The notes under the pieces are model-generated. The model was not told the origin of the DNA and did not search any database. It saw only the letters and a list, made by a program, of their open reading frames with translations. A program made the translations under genes and the position numbers. A stretch of 64,000 nucleotides of DNA, from positions 147,685 through 211,684 of the forward strand of contig NZ_WMII01000007.1 in assembly GCF_009711265.1 (NCBI RefSeq), read 5' to 3'. The stretch is from Paracoccus shanxieyensis. GTDB taxonomy: Bacteria > Pseudomonadota > Alphaproteobacteria > Rhodobacterales > Rhodobacteraceae. How positions within the stretch are numbered: position 1 is the first letter of the stretch; each line of letters begins with the position of its first letter. Of this stretch, positions 54,898-63,941 are shown piece by piece.

Positions 54898-55655
54898 GTC
54901 AGCCTCATCGGGATGCCTGCGGCGGCCATGTGCTCCTTGGCCTCGCGCACGGTGAAGGTGCCGAAGTGAAAGATCGAGGCCGCCAGCACGGCGCTGGCAT
55001 GGCCTTCGATGACGCCCTCGGCCAGATGTTCCAGCGCGCCCACCCCGCCCGACGCGATGACGGGAATATTCACCGCATCGGCGACGGCGCGGGTCAGCGG
55101 AATGTTGAAGCCGGATTTCGTGCCGTCGCGGTCCATGCTGGTCAGCAGGATCTCGCCCGCGCCCTTGGCGGCGACGGTCATGGCGAATTCCACGGCGTCG
55201 ATGCCGGTGGGCTTGCGGCCGCCATGGGTAAAGATCTCCCAGCGACCGGGCGCCACGGTCTTGGCGTCGATGGCGCAGACGATGCACTGGCTGCCAAAGC
55301 GGTCGGCGGCCTCGGCGATCACATCGGGATTGGCGACGGCGGCGGAGTTGAAACTGACCTTGTCGGCGCCAGCCAGCAGCAGCGCCCGCACATCGTGATG
55401 GCTGCGCACCCCGCCGCCCACGGTCAGCGGCACGAAGCACGCCTCGGCGGTGCGGGTGACCAGATCAAACATGGTGCCGCGGTTTTCATGCGTGGCATGG
55501 ATGTCCAGAAAGCAGATCTCATCCGCGCCCGCCGCGTCATAGGCGCGCGCCGCCTGAACCGGATCCCCGGCATCGCGAAGGTCCACGAAATTCACGCCCT
55601 TGACGACGCGGCCATCGGCCACGTCAAGGCAGGGGATCACCCGCGTCTTCAGCAT
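54894..55655 (-). CDS. hisF: Imidazole glycerol phosphate synthase cyclase subunit
   Basis: This 253-residue TIM barrel forms imidazole glycerol phosphate and AICAR using ammonia from HisH. The N-terminus [20 protein letters not shown] has the catalytic aspartate, and [36 protein letters not shown] (second catalytic aspartate) and [10 protein letters not shown] are present. The ATG at 55655 was chosen over the open frame upstream. It lies between hisA and hisE. Confidence 0.96.
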   Translation of the reverse strand: MLKTRVIPCLDVADGRVVKGVNFVDLRDAGDPVQAARAYDAAGADEICFLDIHATHENRGTMFDLVTRTAEACFVPLTVGGGVRSHHDVRALLLAGADKVSFNSAAVANPDVIAEAADRFGSQCIVCAIDAKTVAPGRWEIFTHGGRKPTGIDAVEFAMTVAAKGAGEILLTSMDRDGTKSGFNIPLTRAVADAVNIPVIASGGVGALEHLAEGVIEGHASAVLAASIFHFGTFTVREAKEHMAAAGIPMRLT

Positions 55656-55665
55656 TCCGCCCCCT

Positions 55666-56382
55666 TCAGGCCAGCGCGCGCAGCGCCTCGCCCAGATTGA
55701 TCGCCCCGTCATACAGCGCCCGGCCCGAAATCGCACCCGCGATCACCCGCGTATCGCGCAGCGCCAGCAGATCCTGCATCGAACTGACCCCGCCCGAGGC
55801 AATGACCGAGATATTGACCGCCCGTGCCAGTGCCTCGGTCGCGGCGATGTTCGGACCCTGCATTGCGCCGTCGCGGTCGATATCGGTATAGATGATGGCC
55901 GACACGCCCGCATCCTCGAACTGGCGGGCCAGATCGACGGCCATGACATCGGTCTCGGTGGCCCAGCCACGGGTGGCGACCCGTCCGCCGCGCGCGTCGA
56001 TCCCGACGGCGATCTTGCCCGGAAAGGCCAGCGCGGCCTCGCGCACAAGGCTGGGCTGCTCGACGGCCACGGTCCCCAGGATCACCCGCGCCAGCCCACG
56101 CTCCAGCCAGCTTTCGATGGTCGCCATATCGCGGATGCCGCCGCCCAGCTGCGCCGGAATATCGGTGGCGGCCAAAATGGCCTCGACGGCGGCTGCATTG
56201 ACGGGATGGCCCTCGAACGCGCCGTTCAGATCGACCAGATGCAGCCACTGCGCGCCGGCGTCCTGAAACGCCTTGGCCTGCGCTGCGGGATCGGTGCCGA
56301 AAACGGTCGCGGCCTCCATGTCGCCGCGCAGCAGACGCACGCAATTGCCGTCCTTGAGGTCGATGGCGGGGTAAAGGATCAT
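55666..56382 (-). CDS. hisA: ProFAR isomerase
   Basis: This 238-residue TIM barrel isomerises ProFAR to PRFAR, the substrate of HisH-HisF. It begins [20 protein letters not shown] with the catalytic aspartate. [39 protein letters not shown] and [10 protein letters not shown] mark the two half-barrel phosphate sites. The gene is ten bases before hisF. Upstream, the his order is interrupted by the DUF2147 gene on the other strand. Confidence 0.96.
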   Translation of the reverse strand: MILYPAIDLKDGNCVRLLRGDMEAATVFGTDPAAQAKAFQDAGAQWLHLVDLNGAFEGHPVNAAAVEAILAATDIPAQLGGGIRDMATIESWLERGLARVILGTVAVEQPSLVREAALAFPGKIAVGIDARGGRVATRGWATETDVMAVDLARQFEDAGVSAIIYTDIDRDGAMQGPNIAATEALARAVNISVIASGGVSSMQDLLALRDTRVIAGAISGRALYDGAINLGEALRALA

Positions 56383-56539
56383 CGCATCTCTCCTGTAGCT
56401 GGCGCTCCTTTGCCACATGGCGGGACCGACCGAAAGGGGCTGCGGGGTCGCAGCCGCCGCCACGTCATGCTTGATCGCCAGGCGGGGGCAGGCGCATCGT
56501 TGCCGCAGCGGGCGCGTGCCTGCACAGGGGGGAATCACA

Positions 56540-56926
56540 ATGAAGACATGGGCGATCGGCGCAATGCTGATGCTGGGCGTTTCGGCTGCGCAGGCCGAGG
56601 GCATCTCGGGCATCTTCCAGACCCAGGCCAACGATCAGGGCAATATCGGCATGGTCGAATTCTACGACTGCGGCGGCAAATATTGCGGCAAGCTGGTCAA
56701 GTCCTTCGACAAGACGGGCAAGGAAATCTCCTCGCCGCATACCGGACGCAATATCGTGGCGGGCATGAGCGATAATGGCGGCGGCAAGTTCTCGGGCGGC
56801 ACGATCTGGGATCCCGGCGCGGACAAGACCTATAAATCCAAGATGCAGCTCGACGGGCAGGTGCTCAGCGTCTCGGGCTGCGTCACGATCATCTGCAAGA
56901 CGCAAAAATGGCAGCGCGCCCGCTGA
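56540..56926 (+). CDS. Exported DUF2147 protein
   Basis: This 128-residue periplasmic protein has a signal peptide (cleavage after AQA-EG) and the DUF2147 domain. Visible are [18 protein letters not shown] with a cysteine pair, [20 protein letters not shown] and [15 protein letters not shown]. The family is beta-rich and of unknown function. It lies on the plus strand between hisH and hisA, whose strand it opposes, so it has its own promoter. A GGGGGGA site precedes the ATG. Confidence 0.85.
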   Translation: MKTWAIGAMLMLGVSAAQAEGISGIFQTQANDQGNIGMVEFYDCGGKYCGKLVKSFDKTGKEISSPHTGRNIVAGMSDNGGGKFSGGTIWDPGADKTYKSKMQLDGQVLSVSGCVTIICKTQKWQRAR

Positions 56927-56938
56927 TCCGACCCGGCA

Positions 56939-56959
56939 TCCTTGTTTTTGAAATACCCC
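56939..56959 (-). repeat. Dispersed GTATTT motif, copy 5 (inverted)
   Basis: Read on the minus strand the sequence is GGGGTATTTCAAAAACAAGG then A, very close to copies 2 and 4. It lies just after the DUF2147 gene. Confidence 0.4.
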
Positions 56960-56965
56960 GGGGGA

Positions 56966-57019
56966 CGCCTTCATCTCCCCCATCAAGGGGGGGATGAAGG
57001 CGGGGGGCAGAGCCCCCGC
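56966..57019. terminator. Two adjacent hairpins between DUF2147 and hisH
   Basis: The first stem pairs CGCCTTCATC (56966-56975) with GATGAAGGCG (56993-57002), extended by a C5/G5 run. A second stem pairs GGCGGGGG with CCCCCGCC within 56999-57019 and overlaps the first, so the two may be alternative folds. They stand between convergent ends and probably terminate one or both transcripts, without a long U-tract. Confidence 0.55.
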
Positions 57020-57028
57020 CACCGCCCG

Positions 57029-57658
57029 TCAGGGGCGCCAGCGCAGAAAATTCGCGATGATGCGCAGTCCGACAGCCTGCGATTTCTCGGGATGGAACTG
57101 GCAGCCGACGATATTGTCGCGCCCGACCACCGCCGTCACCTGACCGCCATAATCCACCACCGCCAGCAGATGCGCAGGATCGGCGACCTGAAACTGCCAG
57201 CTATGCACGAAATAGGCGTGATCGCCCGAGGCCACGCCCTCCAGCACGGGATGGGCCTGCCTGACGGCCAGATCGTTCCAGCCCATATGCGGCACTTTCA
57301 GGCCCGGCGCGTCGATGGCGCGGATCTCGCCGCCGATCCAGCCAAGGCCGGGCGTCTCGCGATATTCATGGCCCAGACCGGCCAGCATCTGCATGCCCAC
57401 GCAGATCCCCATGAAGGGCACACCGCGCGTCAGGACGGCATCCTCCAGCGCCTCGACCATGCCCGGCACGGCGTCCAGCGCCGCCTTGCAGGCCGGGAAC
57501 GCCCCGTCGCCCGGCAGGACGATCCGGTCCGCGCCGCGCACGACCGCCGGGTCCGAGGTGACCAGAACCTCGGCCCCCAGATCGCGCCCCATCAGCGCGA
57601 CGGCCTTCTGCGCCGAATGCAGGTTGCCGCTGTCATAATCGACCAGGGCAACCCGCAT
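57029..57658 (-). CDS. hisH: Imidazole glycerol phosphate synthase glutamine amidotransferase subunit
   Basis: This 209-residue class I amidotransferase hydrolyses glutamine and passes ammonia to HisF. The catalytic cysteine lies in PFMGICVGMQMLAGLG, and the His-Glu pair in IVGCQFHPEKSQAVG. The oxyanion region VLPGDGAFPACK is normal. The start overlaps the hisB stop by one base (TGATG). Confidence 0.95.
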   Translation of the reverse strand: MRVALVDYDSGNLHSAQKAVALMGRDLGAEVLVTSDPAVVRGADRIVLPGDGAFPACKAALDAVPGMVEALEDAVLTRGVPFMGICVGMQMLAGLGHEYRETPGLGWIGGEIRAIDAPGLKVPHMGWNDLAVRQAHPVLEGVASGDHAYFVHSWQFQVADPAHLLAVVDYGGQVTAVVGRDNIVGCQFHPEKSQAVGLRIIANFLRWRP

Positions 57659-58245
57659 CAAAGCGCGCCCTTGGTCGAGGGCAGCACGCCCGCCATGCGC
57701 GGGTCCGGCTCGACCGCCTCGCGCAGCGCGCGGGCCACCGCCTTGAACGCGGCTTCGGCGATGTGGTGGCTGTTGATGCCGTGCAGGCGGTCGACATGCA
57801 GCGTGATGCCGCCATGCGTGGCCAGCGCCTGAAAGAATTCCCGCACAAGCTCGGTGTCGAAGCTGCCGATCTTTGCCGTCGGGAAATCGACATTCCACAC
57901 CAGATAGGGCCGGGCCGACAGATCCAGCGCCGCGCGGACCAGCGTGTCATCCATCGCCAGATGGAAGCTGCCATAGCGGCGGATGCCCGTCTTGTCGCCC
58001 AGGGCTCGCGTCAGCGCCTGACCGATGGCAATGCCGGTATCCTCGACCGTGTGGTGGTCGTCGATATGCAGATCGCCCTTGGCCTGCACCGTCATGTCGA
58101 TCAGCGAATGGCGCGACAACTGGTCCAGCATGTGGTCGAAGAACCCCACGCCGGTCTGGTTGTCATAGGCCCCGGTGCCGTCAAGGTTCAGGGTCACCTC
58201 GATCTGCGTCTCGGCGGTCTTGCGGGTGATGGTGGCGCTGCGCAT
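57658..58245 (-). CDS. hisB: Imidazoleglycerol-phosphate dehydratase
   Basis: This 195-residue manganese enzyme makes imidazole acetol phosphate. It is the monofunctional form without the phosphatase domain of E. coli HisB. Metal-binding histidine clusters are [32 protein letters not shown] and [17 protein letters not shown]. It is the first gene of the minus-strand his run; no leader peptide rich in histidine codons is seen upstream. Confidence 0.96.
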   Translation of the reverse strand: MRSATITRKTAETQIEVTLNLDGTGAYDNQTGVGFFDHMLDQLSRHSLIDMTVQAKGDLHIDDHHTVEDTGIAIGQALTRALGDKTGIRRYGSFHLAMDDTLVRAALDLSARPYLVWNVDFPTAKIGSFDTELVREFFQALATHGGITLHVDRLHGINSHHIAEAAFKAVARALREAVEPDPRMAGVLPSTKGAL

Positions 58246-58423
58246 CGGCCTCTCCGTATATCCTGCCGCCTTATAGGCAGCGCGGCGCGGCCTGAAAAGC
58301 CGGGGAAGCGGCGGGAATCGGCGAGAAGTGGCAGTCCATGGCAGCGCCTGCTTGTCATATGGCCGCAGTGATGCCAAAAAGTTACATTATGCCAAGGACG
58401 AGCGACCGAAAGGAAACCGCCCG

Positions 58424-58987
58424 ATGAAGGACGACCTGAACGCCAGCGAGAAGCGGCTGATCGCGGCATTTGACCGGCTTGATCGGTCCATCGACCGCGC
58501 CGCCGCCAACCGGGATCAGGCGGTGCCGGGGGACGGTGACGACGCATTGCGCGATGAAAACAGCCGCTTGTCGGCGGAACTTGCCGCATTGCATGAACGC
58601 CAGTCCGAGCTGCTGGCCAGCTATGAGACCCGCCTGGCCGAAACCAATGACCGCCTGTCCGCCGCCAGCGACGAGGCCGCGCGCCTGTCCGCCGCCAATG
58701 AGGCGCTGACCGAGGCCAATCGCAGCCTTATGGGCGATGTGTCGGAAGACAGCCGCTATGAGGCGCTGGAGGCCGAGATCGCCGCACTCCGCGCCTCGCG
58801 CGATGCGGAAATCGGCCAGATGGGCGATATCGTCGATGCGCTGGACCGCATGCTTGCGCAGCCCGGCGGCTCGGTGAAATCTGCGGCCATGCCTGCCATG
58901 GTGGAAAGCCCGGTCGCGTCGGATCAGGCGCTGGACGATACGCTGGCCGAGGGCAGCCTGGCCGACAGCGAACAGGAAAGGGGCTGA
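58424..58987 (+). CDS. Coiled-coil protein encoded next to zapA
   Basis: This 187-residue soluble protein is dominated by heptad-like helices (about residues 45-150), for example ENSRLSAELAALHERQSELL and RLSAANEALTEANRSLM, with an acidic tail. There is no signal peptide or recognised domain. It starts at an ATG after AAAGGAAA and ends one base before zapA, so both are made together. A role with ZapA in FtsZ-ring assembly, in the manner of ZapB, is suggested only by location and coiled-coil character. Confidence 0.72.
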   Translation: MKDDLNASEKRLIAAFDRLDRSIDRAAANRDQAVPGDGDDALRDENSRLSAELAALHERQSELLASYETRLAETNDRLSAASDEAARLSAANEALTEANRSLMGDVSEDSRYEALEAEIAALRASRDAEIGQMGDIVDALDRMLAQPGGSVKSAAMPAMVESPVASDQALDDTLAEGSLADSEQERG

Positions 58988-58988
58988 C

Positions 58989-59351
58989 ATGGCCGAAGTC
59001 GATTTCTCGATCGGGCACAAATCCTATAAGCTCGCCTGTCAGGAAGGCGAAGAGCGGCTGCTGAAACGCGCCGCAGCCCTTCTGGACAATGAAGCGCAGC
59101 ACATTCTTGAACAGGCGGGCCGGATGCCCGAGCCGCGCCTGCTGCTGCTGGCGGGCCTGATGCTGGCCGAGCGCACCACCGCGTTCGAGGATCGCGCCCT
59201 GACCGCCGAACGCGAATTGTCGCGGCTGAAGACCAACCCGGCCCGCGTCGAGGTTCCCGTGGTTCCCGCCAGCCTGTCCGAAGCCATGGCCGAGATGGCC
59301 GCCCGTGCCGAGGCGCTGGCCCAGAAGGCCGAAGAACAGCTTCCCCGCTAG
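58989..59351 (+). CDS. zapA: Cell division protein ZapA
   Basis: This 120-residue FtsZ-binding protein promotes bundling of FtsZ filaments at mid-cell. The N-terminal ZapA globular part (VDFSIGHKSYKLACQEGEEE-like, reading GEERLLKRAAALLDNE) precedes a long helix (LLLAGLMLAERTTAFED) and a coiled C-terminus. Length suits the family. It follows the coiled-coil gene with a one-base gap and is ended by a strong terminator. Confidence 0.88.
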   Translation: MAEVDFSIGHKSYKLACQEGEERLLKRAAALLDNEAQHILEQAGRMPEPRLLLLAGLMLAERTTAFEDRALTAERELSRLKTNPARVEVPVVPASLSEAMAEMAARAEALAQKAEEQLPR

Positions 59352-59379
59352 TCCCGCACACAGAACAAACCTGTCGCAT

Positions 59380-59415
59380 GCCGCGCTTTCATCCCGAAAG
59401 CGCGGCAGTTTTTTT
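59380..59415 (+). terminator. Terminator after zapA
   Basis: GCCGCGCTTTC (59380-59390) pairs perfectly with GAAAGCGCGGC (59396-59406) around an ATCCC loop and is followed by TTTTTTT. It is a textbook intrinsic terminator. Confidence 0.93.
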
Positions 59416-59648
59416 GCGAAAATAGATTACGATTCTCCTCCAGCCCCCGCCTGTCGACCGTGTTTTTTGCGCGTATCGACCATGCCGCGCAACCGATTTC
59501 ACCATGCTAAATTATTGAAATAAAGTGACATTAAAAACGATAGGATTATTCGTCTTTTTTCTTGAAATTAACGACTATCTCTGTCGTTATTGCGGTTATG
59601 GAGCTTCAGGCCCAGTCAGCCCGAAACCACATGACAAGGGAAGCCGAC
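59416..59648 (+). promoter_or_regulatory. AT-rich promoter region of the sulfate operon
   Basis: This 233-bp region is markedly more AT-rich than the rest of the window, especially 59500-59580 (TTATTGAAATAAAGTGACAT and following A/T runs). It is the only upstream region of sbp-cysT-cysW-cysA. A TTGAAA at 59515 and TAGGAT at 59541 have 20-bp spacing, too long for a standard promoter, so an activator is likely. No clear dyad was found. Confidence 0.45.
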
Positions 59649-60797
59649 ATGATCCGCACCATTCGCGTGAACGACACCCAACTGGCCCATGGACGCGTCG
59701 TGCGTCGTCACCTTGACGGGCGCATGACCATCGCAGATGGCACGAAACAGATGACCGGCTATCCGCTGCGTCAGGGGATCTTGTCGCGTTGCCTGGCTTT
59801 GGGCGCGCGGCGCACGGTGGCCGCCATCCTGACCGTCAGCGCCTTCGCGCTGCTGGCCGGTGAACAGGCCCGCGCCGACAACACGCTGCTGAATGTCAGC
59901 TATGACCCGACCCGCGAACTTTACCGCGAGGTGAACGACGCCTTCGCTGCGAAATGGCAGGCCGACGGACATCCGGCCCCGACCATCGAAACCTCGCATG
60001 GCGGCTCGGGGGCGCAGGCACGTTCGGTCATCGACGGGCTGAAGGCGCAGGTGGTGACGCTGGCGCTGGCCGCCGATATCGACCAGATCGCCGCCAAGGG
60101 TCTTTTGCCCGAGGATTGGCAGTCGCGCCTGCCGCACAACTCGTCGCCCTATACCTCGACCATCGTGTTTCTGGTGCGCGACGGCAATCCCAAGGGCATC
60201 AAGGACTGGAACGATCTGATCAAGGACGGAGTCGAGGTCATCACACCCAACCCCAAGACCTCGGGCGGGGCGCGCTGGAACTATCTGGCGGCATGGGCCT
60301 ATGCCCAGAAGAACAATCTGGATCCCAAGGAATTCGTCGGCGAGATCTATAAGCATGTCCCGGTTCTGGACAGCGGCGCGCGCGGATCGACCACGACCTT
60401 TACCCAGCGCGGCATCGGCGATGTGCTGCTGGCCTGGGAAAACGAGGCCTATCTGGCCCTGAACGAATTGGGCGAGGATGAGTTCGACATCGTGGTGCCC
60501 TCGGTCTCGATCCTGACCGAGCCGCCGGTTGCGGTGGTCGACAAGAACATCGTCGATGACGAACAGAAGGCGCTGGCCGATGGCTATCTGAACTTCCTTT
60601 ATTCGCCGGAAGGGCAGGCGCTGGCCTATAAGCACTATTACCGCGCATGGGATACCAGCGCCGCCAATCCCGAGGACGTGGCCCGCTTTCCGAAACTGGA
60701 TCTGGTGACGATTGCCGATTTCGGCGGCTGGAAGCAGGCCCAGCCCGAACATTTCGGCAATGGCGGCACCTTTGACCAGATCTATACGGGGCACTAG
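59649..60797 (+). CDS. sbp: Sulfate-binding periplasmic protein with an N-terminal extension
   Basis: This 382-residue receptor binds sulfate for the CysTWA importer. Sulfate-binding family segments are [57 protein letters not shown] and [20 protein letters not shown]. The hydrophobic export signal ([20 protein letters not shown]) begins only around residue 60, preceded by a charged segment. The ATG at 59649 has AAGGGAAG upstream; an ATG at 59751 would remove most of the extension but lacks a ribosome binding site. The gene is four bases before cysT. Confidence 0.9.
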   Translation: MIRTIRVNDTQLAHGRVVRRHLDGRMTIADGTKQMTGYPLRQGILSRCLALGARRTVAAILTVSAFALLAGEQARADNTLLNVSYDPTRELYREVNDAFAAKWQADGHPAPTIETSHGGSGAQARSVIDGLKAQVVTLALAADIDQIAAKGLLPEDWQSRLPHNSSPYTSTIVFLVRDGNPKGIKDWNDLIKDGVEVITPNPKTSGGARWNYLAAWAYAQKNNLDPKEFVGEIYKHVPVLDSGARGSTTTFTQRGIGDVLLAWENEAYLALNELGEDEFDIVVPSVSILTEPPVAVVDKNIVDDEQKALADGYLNFLYSPEGQALAYKHYYRAWDTSAANPEDVARFPKLDLVTIADFGGWKQAQPEHFGNGGTFDQIYTGH

Positions 60798-60800
60798 TCC

Positions 60801-61637
60801 ATGCTGGCGCTGCGCACCCAGAAATCCCCCATGCCGGGCTTCCGCCTTGGCATGGGCATCACCCTGACCATGCTGTCGGTGATCGTGCTGCTGCCCATCG
60901 GCGCCTTGCTGGCGCAGGGCATCAGCTATGGGCCTGCCGGGGTCTGGAACACCGTGAACACGCCCCGCGTCTGGTCGGCGCTGTTCCTGTCCTTTCGGCT
61001 GGCCTTCTTTGCGGCGGTGTTCAATCTGATTTTCGGCACGCTGCTGGCATGGGTGCTGGCGCGCTATGACTTTCCCGGCCGCCGCTTCGTCGATGCCATC
61101 GTCGATCTGCCCTTCGCGCTGCCGACAGCGGTTGCCGGCATCGCGCTGACCGCGCTTTACGCCCCGAACGGCGTCTTTGGCAGTCTGGCCAAGGCCGCGG
61201 GCGGCAAGATCGCCTATACCGAATGGGGCATCCTGATCGCGCTGATCTTCGTCGGTCTGCCTTTCGTGACCCGCACCGTGCAGCCCGTCATCGCCGAGAT
61301 CGAGCGTGAGGTCGAAGAGGCCTCGGCGACGCTTGGTGCGACGCGCTTCTATACCATCCGCCGCGTGATCCTGCCGATGCTGATGCCCGCCGCGCTGACC
61401 GGCTTTGCGCTGTCGCTGGCGCGGGCGGTGGGGGAATACGGCTCGGTCATCTTCATCGCGGGCAACCTGCCGATGAAGACGGAGATCGCGCCGCTGCTGA
61501 TCGTCATCAAGCTGGAAGAATTCGATTACGACGGCGCCGCCGCCATCGGCATCGCGATGCTGGTGATCTCGTTTTCGATGCTGCTGATCATCAACCTTAT
61601 CCAGATCTGGAGCCGCCGGAGAATTGGCCATGTCTGA
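60801..61637 (+). CDS. cysT: Sulfate ABC transporter permease CysT
   Basis: This 278-residue inner-membrane permease has six hydrophobic helices. The ATPase-contact loop is EVEEASATLGATRFYTIRRV, and FALSLARAVGEYGSVIFIAG is a hallmark of CysT/CysU. It pairs with CysW. Its end overlaps cysW by eight bases. Confidence 0.95.
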   Translation: MLALRTQKSPMPGFRLGMGITLTMLSVIVLLPIGALLAQGISYGPAGVWNTVNTPRVWSALFLSFRLAFFAAVFNLIFGTLLAWVLARYDFPGRRFVDAIVDLPFALPTAVAGIALTALYAPNGVFGSLAKAAGGKIAYTEWGILIALIFVGLPFVTRTVQPVIAEIEREVEEASATLGATRFYTIRRVILPMLMPAALTGFALSLARAVGEYGSVIFIAGNLPMKTEIAPLLIVIKLEEFDYDGAAAIGIAMLVISFSMLLIINLIQIWSRRRIGHV

Positions 61638-62514
61638 TGCCACCTTTGACGATACCGATGTCGTGCCCGGCAAATGGCGCCCCGTGGCCGAGGAATCCCG
61701 CGCGACCCGCGTCACCCTGATCGCCATCGCGCTGGTCGGTCTGACGCTGCTGGTGCTTGCGCCGCTGGCCGTGGTCTTTGCCGAGGCGCTGGCGCGCGGC
61801 GCGGTCGCCGCCGTGAAATCGCTGGCCTCTCGCGATGCGCGCTCGGCCATCCAGCTGACGCTGATCGTCGCGGCCATCTCGGTTCCGGTGAATGCCGTCT
61901 TCGGCATCGCGGCCGCATGGGTCATCACCAAGTTCGATTTCCGCGGCAAGGCGTTCCTGATCACGCTGATCGACCTGCCGTTTTCGGTCTCGCCGGTCGT
62001 GGCCGGTCTGGCGCTGGTGCTGCTGTTCGGGGCCAACAGCCTGATCGGCGGCTGGCTGGTCGCCTCGGGCTTTCCGATCATTTTCGCGCTGCCGGGCATC
62101 GTGCTGGCCAGCATCTTCGTGACCTTTCCCTTTGTCGCCCGCGAACTGATCCCGGTGATGATCGAACAGGGCCGGACCGAGGAAGAGGCCGCGCTGACCC
62201 TTGGCGCCTCGGGCTGGCGGGTGTTCCGCACGGTGACGCTGCCCAATATCAAATGGGCCCTGCTTTACGGCGTCTTGCTGTGCAATGCCCGCGCAATGGG
62301 CGAATTCGGCGCCGTGGCGGTGGTTTCGGGCAAAATCCGTGGACAGACCGCCACCATGCCGATCACCATCGAGATGCTCTACAATGAATATCTGTCCGTC
62401 GCGGCCTTCAGCATGGCGGGTGTGCTTGCCCTGCTGGCGCTGGTGACGCTTGCCCTGAAGACCGGACTGGAATGGCGTCACGCCGACCAGCTTGCCGCAA
62501 CCCGCAGACATTGA
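61630..62514 (+). CDS. cysW: Sulfate ABC transporter permease CysW
   Basis: This 294-residue inner-membrane permease carries the coupling loop [20 protein letters not shown] and the CysW features [18 protein letters not shown] and [20 protein letters not shown]. The ATG at 61630 lies seven bases after GGAGA; a TTG at 61624 is less likely. It begins within the end of cysT and is followed by cysA after eight bases. Confidence 0.95.
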   Translation: MSDATFDDTDVVPGKWRPVAEESRATRVTLIAIALVGLTLLVLAPLAVVFAEALARGAVAAVKSLASRDARSAIQLTLIVAAISVPVNAVFGIAAAWVITKFDFRGKAFLITLIDLPFSVSPVVAGLALVLLFGANSLIGGWLVASGFPIIFALPGIVLASIFVTFPFVARELIPVMIEQGRTEEEAALTLGASGWRVFRTVTLPNIKWALLYGVLLCNARAMGEFGAVAVVSGKIRGQTATMPITIEMLYNEYLSVAAFSMAGVLALLALVTLALKTGLEWRHADQLAATRRH

Positions 62515-62522
62515 GGCCTCCC

Positions 62523-63242
62523 ATGCATATCGAGATCGACGAGATCGCCAAGGAATTCGGCCAGACCACCGCGCTGCATCCGGTCAGCCTGCCCATCCCC
62601 TCGGGTGCGCTGGTGGCGCTGCTGGGGCCTTCGGGCTCGGGCAAGACGACGCTGCTGCGCATTCTGGGCGGGCTGGAATTCCCGACCTCGGGGCGGGTGC
62701 TGTTTGACGGCAAGGACGCCACCGGGCTTTCGGTGCAGGACCGCCGCGCGGGCTTCGTGTTCCAAAGCTATGCGCTGTTCCGGCACATGACGGTGTTTGA
62801 AAACATCGCCTATGGCCTGCGCGCACGCCCCCGCGCGTCCCGCCCGCCCGAGGCCGAGATCCAGCGCCGCGTCACCAAGTTGCTGGAGCTGATCCAGTTG
62901 CCCCAGATCGCCAAGCGGTTCCCCAACCAGCTGTCCGGCGGCCAGCGTCAGCGCGTGGCTTTGGCCCGCGCGCTGGCGATCGAGCCGCGGATGCTGCTGC
63001 TGGACGAACCCTTTGGCGCGCTGGATGCCCGCGTGCGCAAGGAACTGCGTCAGGGCCTGCGCGACATCCACGACAATACCGGCCTGACCACCGTTTTCGT
63101 CACCCACGATCAGGACGAGGCGATGGAGCTTGCCGATCTGGTGGTCGTCATGTCCATGGGCCGCATCGAACAGGTCGGCCGCCCGCAAGACATCCGCGCC
63201 CGCCCCGCCACCCCTTTCGTGCGCGAGTTTATCGAGGCTTAG
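62523..63242 (+). CDS. cysA: Sulfate ABC transporter ATPase CysA, short form
   Basis: This 239-residue ATPase powers sulfate import. Walker [11 protein letters not shown]-loop [14 protein letters not shown], signature [14 protein letters not shown], Walker [14 protein letters not shown] and switch [12 protein letters not shown] are intact. It ends soon after the nucleotide-binding domain, at about two-thirds the length of classical CysA (about 350-365), and lacks the C-terminal TOBE regulatory domain. The stop codon follows a coherent end ([10 protein letters not shown]), so this looks like a natural short form rather than a frameshift. Confidence 0.9.
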   Translation: MHIEIDEIAKEFGQTTALHPVSLPIPSGALVALLGPSGSGKTTLLRILGGLEFPTSGRVLFDGKDATGLSVQDRRAGFVFQSYALFRHMTVFENIAYGLRARPRASRPPEAEIQRRVTKLLELIQLPQIAKRFPNQLSGGQRQRVALARALAIEPRMLLLDEPFGALDARVRKELRQGLRDIHDNTGLTTVFVTHDQDEAMELADLVVVMSMGRIEQVGRPQDIRARPATPFVREFIEA

Positions 63243-63346
63243 CGTACTAAACTTAAGATTGCGCGATAGGCAAAACTTCGCCTAAGGTCAAAATCGTGGT
63301 CGATTCGTCGTTCAGGTTTTGAATTCAGAGAACCCTGTAACACTGG

Positions 63347-63375
63347 GCGGCAGGCTGAAAAGGCTGCCGCTTTTT
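63347..63375 (+). terminator. Terminator between cysA and the restriction-like fragment
   Basis: GCGGCAG (63347-63353) pairs with CTGCCGC (63364-63370) and is followed by TTTTT. It ends the sulfate operon about 105 bp after cysA and stands 35 bp before the next gene. Confidence 0.75.
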
Positions 63376-63410
63376 CGACCCGCTCTATCTGGCGTTACCA
63401 AGGGTTAGCT

Positions 63411-63899
63411 ATGGCAGATTTCATTCAGGCAATAGAAGCGTTGGCTTCGCGTTCAATGGTCGCCGAACGGCAAGCGTTGACGGAGGAGGCTACTAAGACG
63501 GCGATGATACTGCCGTTTTTGCAAACATTGGGCTTCGACGTTTTCAGTCTGGATGAAGTGGTGCCCGAGTTCATCGCTGATGTCGGCGTAAAGAAGGGGG
63601 AGAAGGTCGATTTTGCACTGAAAATCGACGGAAAAATCGCGATGCTGGTCGAGGTCAAGCCGATAAGCAGTAAGCTGGGCGATACGCAGTACAGCCAACT
63701 TTTCCGCTATTTCACTGTGACGGAAGCGCGTCTTGCCATCCTGACGAATGGTCGCGAAGCCTGGTTCTTCTCTGACACAGACGAGCCTAACAAGATGGAC
63801 AAAAAGCCGTTCTTCAAATTCGATTTCCAAAAGCATGATCGTGTACAGGTTCAAGAACTGTCACGCTTCAGAAAGGCAGTGTCCCAACACATGGTGTAG
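63411..63899 (+). pseudogene. Truncated type I restriction HSDR_N-like protein
   Basis: This 162-codon frame starts like a full member of a restriction-endonuclease-like family (HsdR N-terminal domain, COG4748 type). ATKTAMILPFLQTLGFDVFS is present, with the PD-(D/E)XK-like core KVDFALKIDGKIAMLVEVK and ARLAILTNGREAWFFSD. Complete relatives are roughly twice as long. Here the match stops around residue 150, followed by an unrelated tail (RKAVSQHMV) and a GC-rich inverted repeat. The gene is clearly less GC-rich than its neighbours, suggesting horizontal origin. It could still be a short functional nuclease domain. Confidence 0.65.
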
Positions 63900-63901
63900 G
63901 A

Positions 63902-63941
63902 GGCCGCGCGCGGAGCCTTCGGCGTAGCGCAGCGCGCGGCC
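63902..63941. repeat. Inverted repeat directly after the truncated restriction-like gene
   Basis: GGCCGCGCGC (63902-63911) and GCGCGCGGCC (63932-63941) are perfectly complementary 10-bp arms with a 20-bp spacer, beginning three bases after the stop codon. Base composition jumps from AT-rich to GC-rich here, so this may be a recombination or insertion boundary. The last 60 bp of the window show no recognisable gene. Confidence 0.45.

Noticed and set aside
58246..58423. Possible attenuator or histidine-rich leader ahead of hisB
   Set aside because: No run of histidine codons and no terminator/antiterminator pair could be found.
59616..62252. An 878-codon open frame on the minus strand opposite sbp, cysT and cysW
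   Set aside because: It is antisense to three well-recognised sulfate transport genes, has low-complexity R/H/D-rich composition and no domain; long antisense frames are common in high-GC DNA.
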